The position numbers were made by a program, and so were the translations under genes. The notes under the pieces are model-generated. The model made no database searches and was not told the origin of the DNA. It saw only the letters and a list, made by a program, of their open reading frames with translations. From Cyanobium sp. FGCU6 (GTDB taxonomy: Bacteria; Cyanobacteriota; Cyanobacteriia; PCC-6307; Cyanobiaceae): a stretch of DNA of 64,000 bases. Positions 8,945 through 17,254 of the stretch are shown piece after piece. Each line of letters starts with the position of its first letter. The first letter of the stretch is position 1. The stretch is taken from assembly GCA_024958655.1 (NCBI GenBank), contig JANWUR010000018.1, positions 1 through 64,000 on the forward strand, in the 5' to 3' direction.

Positions 8945-9988
8945 TCAGCACCCGGGGGGCGCGGCGGCCATGGCGGCGGCCAGCTGCCGGGCCGCGAGCG
9001 GCACCCGCGAGAAGGCGGCGCTGAAGCCGGTGAACGCCCACAGCCCCGGCGCCCCGGGCACCGGGCCCACCAGGGGCTCTCCTCCCACGCAGAAGGCCAC
9101 CGGCACCTGCCGGTAGCTGCCCACCAGCGCGGCCAGGGCCGGATCCAGCTGGCGCAGGCCGGCGCGCAGGCGCTCCTCCATCGCCGCCGGATCCGGCGGC
9201 GGCCCGGGCTCTATGCCGGGGCGCACCAGGGTGACCTGGCCCACGACCAGGCCGTCGTCGCGGGGGGCGAGCCCGGCGTCGACGATCCATTCCTCCTGCT
9301 CGAGGGAGGCAGCGCGGGCCTCCAGCAGCGGCCGCTGCCAGCGGAAGGGCTGCACCACCCGGCCGCGGCGGGCGTGGGCGGGCCAGGGGCCGGGCGGCAC
9401 GTTGGGCAGGGTGAGCACCCCGGCCCAGCTCACCCGCAGGCGATCGGGCAGGCCGGGCCAGAGGGCGCGGCTGCCGGCACCGGCGGCCAGCACCACCTGG
9501 TTGGTGGGGAGGGTGGCCGGGCCGGTGGCGGTGTCGAGCGCCAGCCGCCAGCCAGGCCCGTGGGGTTCGAGGCCCCGCACCACCGCGCTCTGCCGCCGCA
9601 CGCCGGCGGCAGCGAGGGCCGGCGGCAGGGCGGCCAGCAGGGCGGTGGGATCGACCCGCCCGAAGCCGAGGAGCCGCGAAGGCCAGGCCTGCAGGGCGGC
9701 CGGAAGGCGGTCGAGCCAGGGATCGCCGTGGCGCAGCAGGGTGGCCGGGCGCAGCCCGAGCGGGCCACAGACCGCTTCCAGATCCAGCCAGGCCTGCCAG
9801 CTGGCCGGACCGGCCAGGGCGCCGTAGCTGAGGGCGGTGGCGTTGGCCAGCTCCGGCGGTTCGCCGTCGCGCGGCGCCGGCGCCAGCAGGATGACGGCGA
9901 AGCCGCGATGGGCGAGGGCCAGGGCCGCCAGCGAACCGGCGAGCCCACCCCCGATCACCGCCACCGGGGGCAGGACGGCCGCGCCCAC
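8945..9988 (-). CDS. FAD-dependent oxidoreductase, DAO/glycine oxidase-like
   Basis: A 347-residue flavoprotein starting at GTG 9988, directly abutting the psbP stop. The N-terminal dinucleotide-binding motif is VIGGGLAGSLAALALAHRG. A VVLAAGAGSRALWPGL segment and a C-terminal GLWAFTGFSAAFSRVPLAA segment fit the D-amino-acid-oxidase/ThiO fold. The substrate cannot be told from sequence. It lies between psbP and the HlyD adaptor in one unidirectional run. Confidence 0.8.
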   Translation of the reverse strand: MGAAVLPPVAVIGGGLAGSLAALALAHRGFAVILLAPAPRDGEPPELANATALSYGALAGPASWQAWLDLEAVCGPLGLRPATLLRHGDPWLDRLPAALQAWPSRLLGFGRVDPTALLAALPPALAAAGVRRQSAVVRGLEPHGPGWRLALDTATGPATLPTNQVVLAAGAGSRALWPGLPDRLRVSWAGVLTLPNVPPGPWPAHARRGRVVQPFRWQRPLLEARAASLEQEEWIVDAGLAPRDDGLVVGQVTLVRPGIEPGPPPDPAAMEERLRAGLRQLDPALAALVGSYRQVPVAFCVGGEPLVGPVPGAPGLWAFTGFSAAFSRVPLAARQLAAAMAAAPPGC

Positions 9989-10570
9989 TCAGATCAGCAG
10001 CCGGAAGGAGCTGATCGTGGCCTCGAACAGCTCCTTCACCCTGGGCCAGCGGGCCTCGTTGGTGCTGGCGGCGAGGGTGTAGAGGCGGCCGCGGTCCACC
10101 ACCACCGTGGCCAGCTCGTGGCGTTCGCGGTCGGCCAGATGCACGGCGTATTCGAGGTCGTAGAAGGTGCGGCCGTCCTGCTGGCGCTCGCGCGCCTCCA
10201 CCAGTTCGGCCTTGCGGCCGCTGCCTTCGGGGGCGATCACCACCCGGCGCAGCTTCTCGCCCACCGCCACGGCGCTGCCGAGGGCCTCGAGGTCGTTGGT
10301 GGCGTTCACCTCCGACACCACCAGGCTGAGGGTTTCGTCGCTGTTGATCAGGTCGTGGAACACCACCTGCGGTCCGCCGCTCACCTGCACCCGCGTCCAG
10401 CCGGTGGGGTAGAGGAAGGCGTAGCGGCCATCGGGGCTCTGGAAGGTGTTCAGCCCGGCGGCGGCGGCGCTGCAGGCGGTGAGCGCCACGGCGAGCAGCA
10501 GGGCGGCCAGGGCACGGACCCAGCCGGCCCGTACGGGAGCGACGGGGACCGGGGAGCCGGTGTGGGGCAT
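9989..10570 (-). CDS. psbP: Photosystem II lipoprotein PsbP (CyanoP)
   Basis: A 193-residue protein with a lipoprotein signal peptide (hydrophobic stretch ending in lipobox LTAC, about residues 29-32) and a PsbP domain beginning LNTFQSPDGRYAFLYPTGW. Cyanobacterial PsbP is a thylakoid-lumen lipoprotein associated with photosystem II assembly rather than a stoichiometric subunit. Conserved blocks such as VVFHDLINSDETLSLVVSEV and FYDLEYAV support the call. It is the first gene of a run with a flavoprotein and a HlyD adaptor and is divergent from recR. Confidence 0.93.
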   Translation of the reverse strand: MPHTGSPVPVAPVRAGWVRALAALLLAVALTACSAAAAGLNTFQSPDGRYAFLYPTGWTRVQVSGGPQVVFHDLINSDETLSLVVSEVNATNDLEALGSAVAVGEKLRRVVIAPEGSGRKAELVEARERQQDGRTFYDLEYAVHLADRERHELATVVVDRGRLYTLAASTNEARWPRVKELFEATISSFRLLI

Positions 10571-10665
10571 GGGGGGCGGGGCAGTGGGCCCATTCTTGCG
10601 CCGTGGCGTCCGGCGCCGGGATCCAGGCCCGGCCTGCCTAGATTCGCCCCACCTGCCCCAGAGCG

Positions 10666-11265
10666 CTGAGCGGCTTCACCCGACCCCTGGCCCGGCTGAT
10701 CGATCAGTTCGAGCGGCTGCCGGGCATCGGTCCGCGCACCGCCCAGCGGCTCGCCCTGCACCTGCTGCGCCAGCCGGAGGAGCAGATCCGCGCCTTCGCC
10801 GATGCGCTGCTGGCGGCCCGCAGCCAGGTGGGCCAGTGCCGCAGCTGCTTTCACCTGTCGGCCGAGCCGATGTGCGAGATCTGCCGCAACGAGGAGCGGC
10901 GCAACGGCCAGATCTGCGTGGTGGCTGATTCGCGCGACCTGCTGGCGATGGAGCGCACCCGCGAGTATCACGGGGCGTACCACGTGCTGGGCGGCCTGAT
11001 CTCGCCGATGGATGGGGTGGGTCCGGAACTGCTGCAGATCCAGCCGCTGGTGGAGCGGGTGGATCGGGAGGGCACCGGCGAGGTGATCCTGGCGCTCACC
11101 CCCAGCGTGGAGGGCGACACCACCAGCCTGTATCTGGCGCGGCTGCTGCGGCCGTTCACGGCGGTGAGCCGGATCGCCTACGGCTTGCCGGTGGGCAGCG
11201 AACTGGAGTACGCCGATGAGGTGACGCTGGCGCGGGCGCTGGAAGGACGGAGGCCGGTGCCATGA
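10666..11265 (+). CDS. recR: Recombination mediator RecR, probable CTG start
   Basis: RecR acts with RecF/RecO to load RecA at gaps. The conserved [20 protein letters not shown] segment begins at 10681, so the gene must start before it. In this frame there is a TAG at 10639-10641 and no ATG, GTG or TTG between it and the homology; the best start is CTG at 10666, with ATT at 10642 as the alternative. A four-cysteine zinc finger (CRSC...CEIC) and the TOPRIM domain ([14 protein letters not shown]) follow. Length about 199 residues, normal for RecR. Its stop overlaps lipA by ATGA. A possible -10 box TAGATT lies at 10639-10644. Confidence 0.9.
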   Translation: MSGFTRPLARLIDQFERLPGIGPRTAQRLALHLLRQPEEQIRAFADALLAARSQVGQCRSCFHLSAEPMCEICRNEERRNGQICVVADSRDLLAMERTREYHGAYHVLGGLISPMDGVGPELLQIQPLVERVDREGTGEVILALTPSVEGDTTSLYLARLLRPFTAVSRIAYGLPVGSELEYADEVTLARALEGRRPVP

Positions 11266-12164
11266 GCCGCTGGAGCGCCGTGCCGCCGGCCGAACGGCTG
11301 CCGCCCTGGCTGCGGCGGCCGGTGGGCGATGCCTCGGCCCTGGAGACGGTGCAGGGGGTGGTGAAGGGCGCGCGGCTGCACACAATCTGCGAGGAGGGCC
11401 GCTGCCCGAACCGGGCCGAGTGCTACGCGGCCGGCACCGCCACGTTTCTGCTGGGCGGGCCGATCTGCACCCGCAGCTGCGCCTTCTGCCAGGTGGACAA
11501 GGGCCAGGCGCCGGTGCCGTTCGATCCGGGCGAGGCCGATCGGGTGGCCGGGGCGGTGCAGGTGCTGGGGCTGCGCTACGTGGTGCTCACCGCCGTGGCC
11601 CGCGACGACCTGGCCGACCACGGCGCGGTGCTGTTCACGGGCACGATGGCCGCGATCCGCCGCCGCGATCCCGCGGTGGCGATCGAGGTGCTCACCCCCG
11701 ACTTCTGGGGCGGCCATCGCGACGAGGCCGCGGGCGTGGCTGCCCAGCGCGAGCGGCTGGCTGCGGTGCTGGCGGCCGAGCCGGTGTGTTTCAACCACAA
11801 CCTGGAAACGGTGGAGCGGCTGCAGGGCGAGGTGCGGCGCGGCGCCACCTACCGCCGCTCGCTCGGCCTGCTGGCGGCGGCCCGCGAGCTGGCGCCGGCG
11901 ATCCCCACCAAATCGGGGCTGATGCTGGGGCTGGGGGAAACGGAGGAGGAGGTGGTGGCCACGCTGCACGACCTGCGGGCGGTGGACTGCCAGCGCCTCA
12001 CCCTCGGCCAGTACCTGCGGCCCTCGCTGGAGCACCTGCCGGTGGCCCGCTACTGGGAGCCGGAGGCGTTCGAGCGGCTGGGCGCGATCGCCCGCGAGCT
12101 GGGGTTCGCGGATGTGCGCAGCGGCCCGCTGGTGCGCAGCAGTTATCACGCGGCGGGCGACTGA
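11262..12164 (+). CDS. lipA: Lipoyl synthase
   Basis: Radical SAM enzyme that inserts two sulfur atoms into protein-bound octanoyl groups to make lipoyl cofactors. The 300-residue protein shows both cysteine sets: the auxiliary cluster motif [12 protein letters not shown] and the radical SAM motif CTRSCAFC. The NHNLET and [10 protein letters not shown] motifs are also present, with a C-terminal VRSSYHA segment. It overlaps recR by ATGA, so the two are translationally coupled. Cyanobacteria often carry two lipA copies; only one is in view. Confidence 0.96.
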   Translation: MSRWSAVPPAERLPPWLRRPVGDASALETVQGVVKGARLHTICEEGRCPNRAECYAAGTATFLLGGPICTRSCAFCQVDKGQAPVPFDPGEADRVAGAVQVLGLRYVVLTAVARDDLADHGAVLFTGTMAAIRRRDPAVAIEVLTPDFWGGHRDEAAGVAAQRERLAAVLAAEPVCFNHNLETVERLQGEVRRGATYRRSLGLLAAARELAPAIPTKSGLMLGLGETEEEVVATLHDLRAVDCQRLTLGQYLRPSLEHLPVARYWEPEAFERLGAIARELGFADVRSGPLVRSSYHAAGD

Positions 12165-12271
12165 GGGGAACGCGGCTTGTGCGTGCCACCGGGCGGCACG
12201 GCCATGGCTTCCCGGTCACGCTGATCGGGCCTGTTCCTGAGTTGTCCGGGGTGCAGACGCATCCCGCGGAC

Positions 12272-12293
12272 GGAGAGCCCCTTCTGGCTCTCC
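12272..12293 (+). terminator. Stem-loop downstream of lipA, weak terminator candidate
   Basis: GGAGAGCC (12272-12279) and GGCTCTCC (12286-12293) form an eight-pair perfect stem with a six-base loop. A smaller hairpin (CGCAA/TTGCG, 12293-12306) follows. There is no T-run, so intrinsic termination is uncertain. Confidence 0.35.
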
Positions 12294-12367
12294 GCAAACG
12301 CTTGCGGTCCGATACCCCTCTCCGCAGCTCCGAGAACTTGAGGCTTGCTTACCGATCGCTCAAGTAG

Positions 12368-12398
12368 TTGGAAGGCCCAGCATTAACCGTGCTAAAAT
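12368..12398 (+). promoter_or_regulatory. Candidate promoter for the methyltransferase gene
   Basis: A TAAAAT hexamer (12393-12398) stands out in this GC-rich sequence, with TTGGAA (12368-12373) 19 bases upstream. Transcription from here would start shortly before the TTG at 12415 and the ATG at 12424. Prediction by eye only. Confidence 0.35.
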
Positions 12399-12423
12399 CA
12401 TTGCTAAGTTTTGCTTGGGCAAG

Positions 12424-13302
12424 ATGCCAAAGAATGAAGTTGGCTTGTTTTCTCGTCTGAGCGGCTTCGTTGTTGCCAAGAAGCACGAACTCCAGCGCCA
12501 CCGGCATACGCATCCATCGGACCGGGGTCGGACGAGGCTGAATATTCCCCGCGAATTTCCGCTCTATCGAGCCAACATGGATGGCTCCTATGCGGCAAAG
12601 GCTTTCATCGCTTCTCAAAGTATAAAGAATACGATTCCGTTTCTCGCTCAGCTCTCTGCATCATTCGGGAAGACCGCTTTCGTGCCTGTCTCGATCAGTG
12701 CCTTTGCCCGCGCAGACAGCCAGTCCAGAGCGAAGGAGCTGAATCTGTGCTTCGATCGCCATGGAAGTGACAAGTCAACCCTGCATGATTATCATATCTT
12801 TTATGCTTTCCTCCTTTCCAGTCCAGAGTCAGTGAAGGCGATACTCGAAATCGGTCTTGGCAGCAATAATCCTGGCGTGCCTTCCAATATGGGAGCCGAC
12901 GGAAAGCCGGGTGCCTCTCTGCGGGCGTGGCGTGACTTTTGCGTCAATGCCGAGGTTTTTGGTGCCGATATCGACCGAGATATTCTCTTTCAGGATCAGC
13001 GTATACAAACCTATTTTGTTGATCAAACAGATCCTGCTGCATTCAAGGTTCTCGCCGAGCTTATTCCCCCGAGCTTCGATCTGATTATTGATGATGGACT
13101 GCACGCTGTTGATGCTAATATTCAGACCATGATCTTTGCCTTGCCTCGCCTAAAGCCATCAGGATGGTTTGTGATCGAAGACATCGCCTTCGCGGCCGAA
13201 TCTCTCTGGCAGGTCGTTGCCTCGATGCTCCCAAGTGACTATGCATCACATTATATCAAGGCAAAGAATGGATGCCTTTTTGCTGTTCAACGCCTCTCCT
13301 GA
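12424..13302 (+). CDS. Class I SAM-dependent methyltransferase-like protein
   Basis: A protein of about 292 residues from ATG 12424; TTG 12415 and ATG 12574 are alternatives. The segment ILEIGLGSNNPG is a SAM-binding motif I, VFGADIDRDILF gives the acidic residue after strand 2, and FDLIIDDGLHAV is motif II. It resembles methyltransferases of secondary metabolism and polysaccharide loci; no substrate can be named. Base composition is clearly more AT-rich than the flanking genes (many TTT, ATT, AAT codons), suggesting recent acquisition. A TAAAAT promoter-like element precedes it. Confidence 0.72.
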   Translation: MPKNEVGLFSRLSGFVVAKKHELQRHRHTHPSDRGRTRLNIPREFPLYRANMDGSYAAKAFIASQSIKNTIPFLAQLSASFGKTAFVPVSISAFARADSQSRAKELNLCFDRHGSDKSTLHDYHIFYAFLLSSPESVKAILEIGLGSNNPGVPSNMGADGKPGASLRAWRDFCVNAEVFGADIDRDILFQDQRIQTYFVDQTDPAAFKVLAELIPPSFDLIIDDGLHAVDANIQTMIFALPRLKPSGWFVIEDIAFAAESLWQVVASMLPSDYASHYIKAKNGCLFAVQRLS

Positions 13303-13525
13303 TGAGTGGTTGCCCTTGCCTGGCTCTTGCCGTTGCTCCAGTTCTACAGAAGCCGGGCCGGCTCCGGAGATCTGGGGAGGTTCTGCCCGGTCTGCATCGT
13401 GGTTCGCAGCGATTCACCTGTGGGCTGCCTGATCGGTCCCACGGCACCCTCCACGGGGTGGACAGATTCGCCAACCTGGGGAAGAACTGGCTGAGGCGAT
13501 CGAAGACGCTCGCGGCTGCCGGCCC

Positions 13526-13981
13526 ATGACGACGCCCCTGTTCCGCAAGCTCAACCTCACCGGCCAGTCGGTGATCCATGTGCTCGATGCACCAGACTCC
13601 TTCATGCCTGAACTCCAGGCACTGGCGGGAGTGGAGGTTGTGATGGAGCTCACCACTCCCACGCGCTTCGTGATCGCCTTCGCCGTTACTCATGCCGCGG
13701 TGGATGCCGCCAGCCAGCGGATCGCATCCTGGGCAGAGGGTGATGCCATCGTCTGGATGGCCTACCCGAAGAAGAGCTCCCGCACCTACCGGTGTGAGTT
13801 CAACTGGGATACCGGCTGGTCGGTATTGGGAGCAGCGGGCTACGAGGCTGTTCGCCAGGTGGCGATCGACGCCGACTGGTCGGCCCTGCGCTTCTGCAAA
13901 GTGGAGTTCATTAAGCGGATCACGCGCAACCCGGCGGGCGCGATCTCCAAGACTGGTCGGGCTCGAGCGTCTTCGAAGTGA
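13526..13981 (+). CDS. DUF3052-like protein
   Basis: A 151-residue protein. The pattern of a short N-terminal KLNL segment, VIHVLDAPDSFMPEL, and later IVWMAYPKKSS and LRFCKVEFIKRI matches the small DUF3052-like family, whose function is unknown. The last residues (ISKTGRARASSK) may be read-through into unrelated sequence, since an IS21-helper remnant starts in another frame at about 13949. Confidence 0.6.
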   Translation: MTTPLFRKLNLTGQSVIHVLDAPDSFMPELQALAGVEVVMELTTPTRFVIAFAVTHAAVDAASQRIASWAEGDAIVWMAYPKKSSRTYRCEFNWDTGWSVLGAAGYEAVRQVAIDADWSALRFCKVEFIKRITRNPAGAISKTGRARASSK

Positions 13982-14088
13982 TCTCCCCCAGCGGATCGAT
14001 GACCGTGGCGGCGGTGGACCGGCTGGTGCACCACTGCCACACCGTGGGCATCCAAGGGGACAGCTACCGGCAAAAGCCAGCTGCCGCA
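13949..14088 (+). pseudogene. Remnant of IS21-family helper ATPase IstB (C-terminal part)
   Basis: In the frame of 13978 the residues SMTVAAVDRLVHHCHTVGIQ followed by a GDSYRQK segment match the conserved C-terminal region of IstB proteins (typically TxAAxDRLVHH...SYR). No Walker motifs, transposase gene or terminal repeats are visible, so only a stub remains. The insertion may have damaged the flanking genes. Confidence 0.5.
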
Positions 14089-14238
14089 AGGGTTTCTGGC
14101 GATTCAAGCCACCCGCCTACGTCATTGACGCGGGCGTCATGGCCGTCACGGTCGGGGCCAGCAGCAGTCCACCTCACCAGACCCCCGGCAGCGACACGAA
14201 AACTGGCCCACCCTCCTGGAGAGTGATGCCGCAACCTG

Positions 14239-14775
14239 ATTGACACGGGACACCTGGGGATCAGCCCAGGCCAGCCCTTCAACCCCGATGCCCGACAGGC
14301 CAGGGTGCTCACTGAGGCCGCCCGGGTGGGGGATCTCATGGCCCGCACCATTGCCAACGACAAGCGACCCCCCGGCGCCACCGTCTACCCAGGCAAGCAC
14401 TGGGAGTACGACGTGCTGTTCGACCTTAACCAGGAAAGTCCCGATCACAAGCGGGTGCAATTTGATGAGCGCAGCTCCTGGTTCTATGAGGCGATCGGTA
14501 TGTCGGCGGGCATGCAGGGGCGGATCCTGGGATTCGGCCAGGTGTATCTGGAAGCCTCCAGGGACAGCGCCGGCCAGTGGCTGGATGGCGGCCGCGCCTA
14601 TCGGATGTGCCTACCGGGTGGTGCGCCGGTGAAGCAGTTCTGGTCGATCACCCTCTACGACAACCTCTGCCGTGGTCCGCTGATCACCGACCAGGGTGCC
14701 GCCAACATCAGCTCCCGCAAGCTGGAGCTGTTGACGAGCGCCGATGGCTCGGTTGTTGTCTTTTTATCCCGTAGC
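14239..14775 (+). pseudogene. DUF1254/DUF1214 protein remnant
   Basis: The frame reads LIDTGHLGISPGQPFNPDAR, continues through VGDLMARTIAND, GKHWEYDVLFDL and a C-terminal DUF1214-type segment (KQFWSITLYDN, then SSRKLELLTSADGSVVV). The N-terminal DUF1254 domain is missing. Soon after the ADGSV strand the family pattern ends and the frame drifts into unrelated residues. This is a 5'- and 3'-truncated relic. No start codon or ribosome binding site belongs to it. Confidence 0.6.
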
Positions 14776-14941
14776 CGCTTGGGGGGACCATCTCCCCGAG
14801 TGGAGACGTGGTGGTGTTCCCCTCCGATCGTTGCATTCAGACGAGTCCCCGTGACTTTGGGGGAACAGCATGTCTAACAAACTGTGACGAATCGAGCTCT
14901 GGCGGAAATTGTCCCTAGATGGGGGCAATGTCCACAGATGA

Positions 14942-15342
14942 TCAGGGCCAAGCCATGAAGCTGACCGGCTCGTATTTGGCGATGCTGATCCGCCAGACCC
15001 TGAGCGCCAGGGCCTGCAGGCTGCTCAGCAACGCCGCCGTTTCGCCCCCGGATGTCCAGTTCGCCTTGAGCAGGGGCAGCTGCTGGCTCATCACCTCCAT
15101 CGGCAGTTCCACCAGCAGCAGGCTGTCCTCGCCAGCGGCCCGTTGCAGAGCGCCCTCGTCGCAGCGCTGCCACAGGCGCAGCAGCAACTCAAGAGCAAGG
15201 GTGCGGCCGTCATCGCCCGGATCGAGAGAATCCGCAGCAGTGGCGGTCAGTGATTTGCCCGTCAGCGGGAGTGCGCGCTTGCCCGCAAACTCCACCAGAG
15301 CCAGCGCAAGGAGATAGGGGGCTTCGGCCATGGACACCATCC
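14942..15342 (-). CDS. Hypothetical protein, helical
   Basis: A protein of about 133 residues from ATG 15342; ATG 15333 is nearly equivalent. It is rich in Leu/Ala helices (LLALALVEFAGKRALPL, LALELLLRLWQRC, AALLSSLQALALRVWRIS) and has no membrane segment or motif I recognise. The longer upstream frame looks non-coding. It is isolated among remnants and may itself be a stable accessory gene. Confidence 0.5.
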
Positions 15343-15527
15343 GGCAGGGCCATACCACCCTGCCCGTTTCACGAACGTCGCCGCGATGCTGGCCAGCAGG
15401 ATGAGCAGAAATACCTGAAGAACGGCCTGGTTTCCTCTGTGATCCTCCGGCTGTGGCTACGCGGAAGGGAGTCGGCAGAGTTACATTCTCCGGGCCTTTT
15501 CGCCCTCTGATTGGGGGGTTGCGTGCC

Positions 15528-15746
15528 ATGGCCACCATCGGAGACCAACTCCAGATCTATCGGTCCGCCCTCGCCGAGGCCCAGTCCAGAGGTGATTAGG
15601 CGATCATCCGCAAGATCGAGCAGCAGATCAACGAGCTGGAAGAGTTCCAGCAACGCCACCCCGAGGAGAAGGAGGCCCCATCTCCCTTCGAGGTGTTCTG
15701 TGACCTCAACCCCTCCGACATCAACTGCCGCGTCTACGACGACTGA
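15528..15746 (+). pseudogene. CP12-like small protein interrupted by an in-frame TAG
   Basis: From ATG 15528 the frame gives 23 residues (ending AEAQSRGD), an in-frame TAG at 15597-15599, then continues as AIIRKIEQQINELEEF to a C-terminal PFEVFCDLNPSDINCRVYDD and TGA at 15744. The end matches the C-terminal CP12 signature, in which a Cys-x8-Cys pair forms the redox disulfide that binds GAPDH; the N-terminal CP12 cysteine pair is absent. Both sides of the TAG fit one helical protein of about 72 residues, so it is either a recent nonsense allele, a sequencing error or read-through. Confidence 0.6.
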
Positions 15747-16056
15747 ACCGCGATCGGTTCGCGGCCCTGCCTCTCCCTTGGATTGCCCCCAAGCGGGGGT
15801 ATCGCCTGGGCGGGTGGCTGATCCCCGACTCGAAGCCTCAGATGGCATCGGCTGGAGAGGCTCCATCACTGCCTGCCCCCGCAGTACAGGCATGCAAACC
15901 ACCTCTCCTTTCACTTCTGCTGAGAGCTCGGCAGAGGAAGCGTGTATCGCTTGAGTCTCTGACTTGAAAGCGATTATGGGCATGTTCCGGTGCCTTTCTC
16001 ACCTTGTCTTGAGCGTTAGGCTGATTCGATCCCCATGGCCTTCAGGGCAGACGCCC
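15747..16056. other. 310-base stretch without a gene
   Basis: I see only a short hairpin CCCCC-AAGC-GGGGG (15786-15799) that could end the CP12-like transcript, without a T-run. No coding frame, repeat or convincing promoter is visible. Confidence 0.4.
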
Positions 16057-16557
16057 ATGACCAAACCTGTTTTGGCTCCATCGTTCTGTCAGGTGGCCTG
16101 GGTCGTGCGCGACATCGCCACTGCCGAGACCTTCTTCGTCGAGACCATGGGTGTCAGTCGCTTCATGTGCATCGACCATCTCTCCGCCAAGGACACTGAA
16201 GGCACCTATCGCGGCAAGCCTGGCAACTGGGTCTGTCATCTGCATGTGGCCTATGCCGGCGAGACGCAGATCGAGCTGATCCAGCCGGTCTCGGGTGACA
16301 GCATCTATCAGGAGTCTCTGGATCAGCATGGTGATGCCGTTCAGCATGTGGCCTACTGGCTCGACGATGCAGAATTCGACGCCGCCATCGCTCACCTCGA
16401 GTCCTCGGGCTATCCCCAGATTCAGAGTTTTCGCCTCCCCGGCCTGCGTATCGCCTATTTCGATACTCGTCCGGCGATCGGTGTCATGACCGAAATCGTT
16501 GGCGCCAGCGAAGCAGGGCAGGAGTTGCGGCGCACGCTGAAGGCCGGCACTTTCTGA
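16057..16557 (+). CDS. VOC-family (glyoxalase/bleomycin-resistance fold) protein
   Basis: A 166-residue protein from ATG 16057. It begins FCQVAWVVRDIATAETFFVE, the first half of a VOC module, and contains ETQIELIQPVSG and GDAVQHVAYWLDD, the metal-ligand-bearing strands of the second half. VOC enzymes are metal-dependent lyases, isomerases or dioxygenases; the reaction is not deducible. A degenerate partial copy lies at 35290-35612, so the family was duplicated in this genome. Confidence 0.82.
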   Translation: MTKPVLAPSFCQVAWVVRDIATAETFFVETMGVSRFMCIDHLSAKDTEGTYRGKPGNWVCHLHVAYAGETQIELIQPVSGDSIYQESLDQHGDAVQHVAYWLDDAEFDAAIAHLESSGYPQIQSFRLPGLRIAYFDTRPAIGVMTEIVGASEAGQELRRTLKAGTF

Positions 16558-16728
16558 ACCTCCCATCGCTCTGCTCTCCCCCCTGGGGTGCTGGATCCCT
16601 CGTCGCATCGCTTGCTTGGCTCACGCGGAACACCGCTGCCGCCAGCGCGGCCCTCACAATGCGGCGGACCCTGGGCGTGGAGCATCCGCTCTCCGCATGC
16701 CGGGCCATCGCTCTGCCCGGGAGGCTGG

Positions 16729-17235
16729 ATGTCGTTTCTTGCCAAGTTCAGGGGTGACGGTGCGGCCCTGCCGCCCCGGCCACCCTTGAAGGCTGTCGCG
16801 CTCGCCTGGCTGGGGGGCTTTCTGGCGATCGCCGCCGTTGCCCTGCTCACCGACGCGCTTTCGGTCGCCCTGGTGCTCGGCTCCTTCGGCGCCACCTGCG
16901 TGCTGGTGTTCGGCTACCCCGATGTCCCCTTCTCCCAGCCGCGCAACGTGATCGGCGGCCACGTGCTCAGTTCGCTCACCGGCCTGCTCGTTCTCACCGT
17001 GTTCGGTGCGCACTGGTGGGCGGTGGCGCTCGCCGCCGGCACCGCGATCGCGCTGATGATGCTGACCCGCACCGTGCACCCGCCGGCCGGCTCCAATCCG
17101 GTGATCGTGTTTCTCACCCAACCCGCCTGGAGCTTCCTGTTGTTCCCCACCTTCGTGGGTGCTCTGGTGGTGGTGGCGGTGGCCCTGGTTTACAACAACG
17201 CCACACGCCCGGCGCGCTATCCGAAATACTGGTAG
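16729..17235 (+). CDS. HPP-family membrane protein
   Basis: A 168-residue protein from ATG 16729 with four hydrophobic segments and the family hallmark TVHPPAGSNP (His-Pro-Pro). HPP-domain proteins in cyanobacteria and plastids have been linked to nitrite transport. No nitrogen genes adjoin here, so the role is open. The sulfatase gene starts 19 bases downstream on the same strand. Confidence 0.82.
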   Translation: MSFLAKFRGDGAALPPRPPLKAVALAWLGGFLAIAAVALLTDALSVALVLGSFGATCVLVFGYPDVPFSQPRNVIGGHVLSSLTGLLVLTVFGAHWWAVALAAGTAIALMMLTRTVHPPAGSNPVIVFLTQPAWSFLLFPTFVGALVVVAVALVYNNATRPARYPKYW

Positions 17236-17254
17236 CGGCCCTGCTGAAGCTGCC

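Noticed and set aside
12349-12618. Minus-strand ORF of 89 codons overlapping the methyltransferase 5' end
   Set aside because: No family features, and a promoter-like element and coherent coding lie on the opposite strand.
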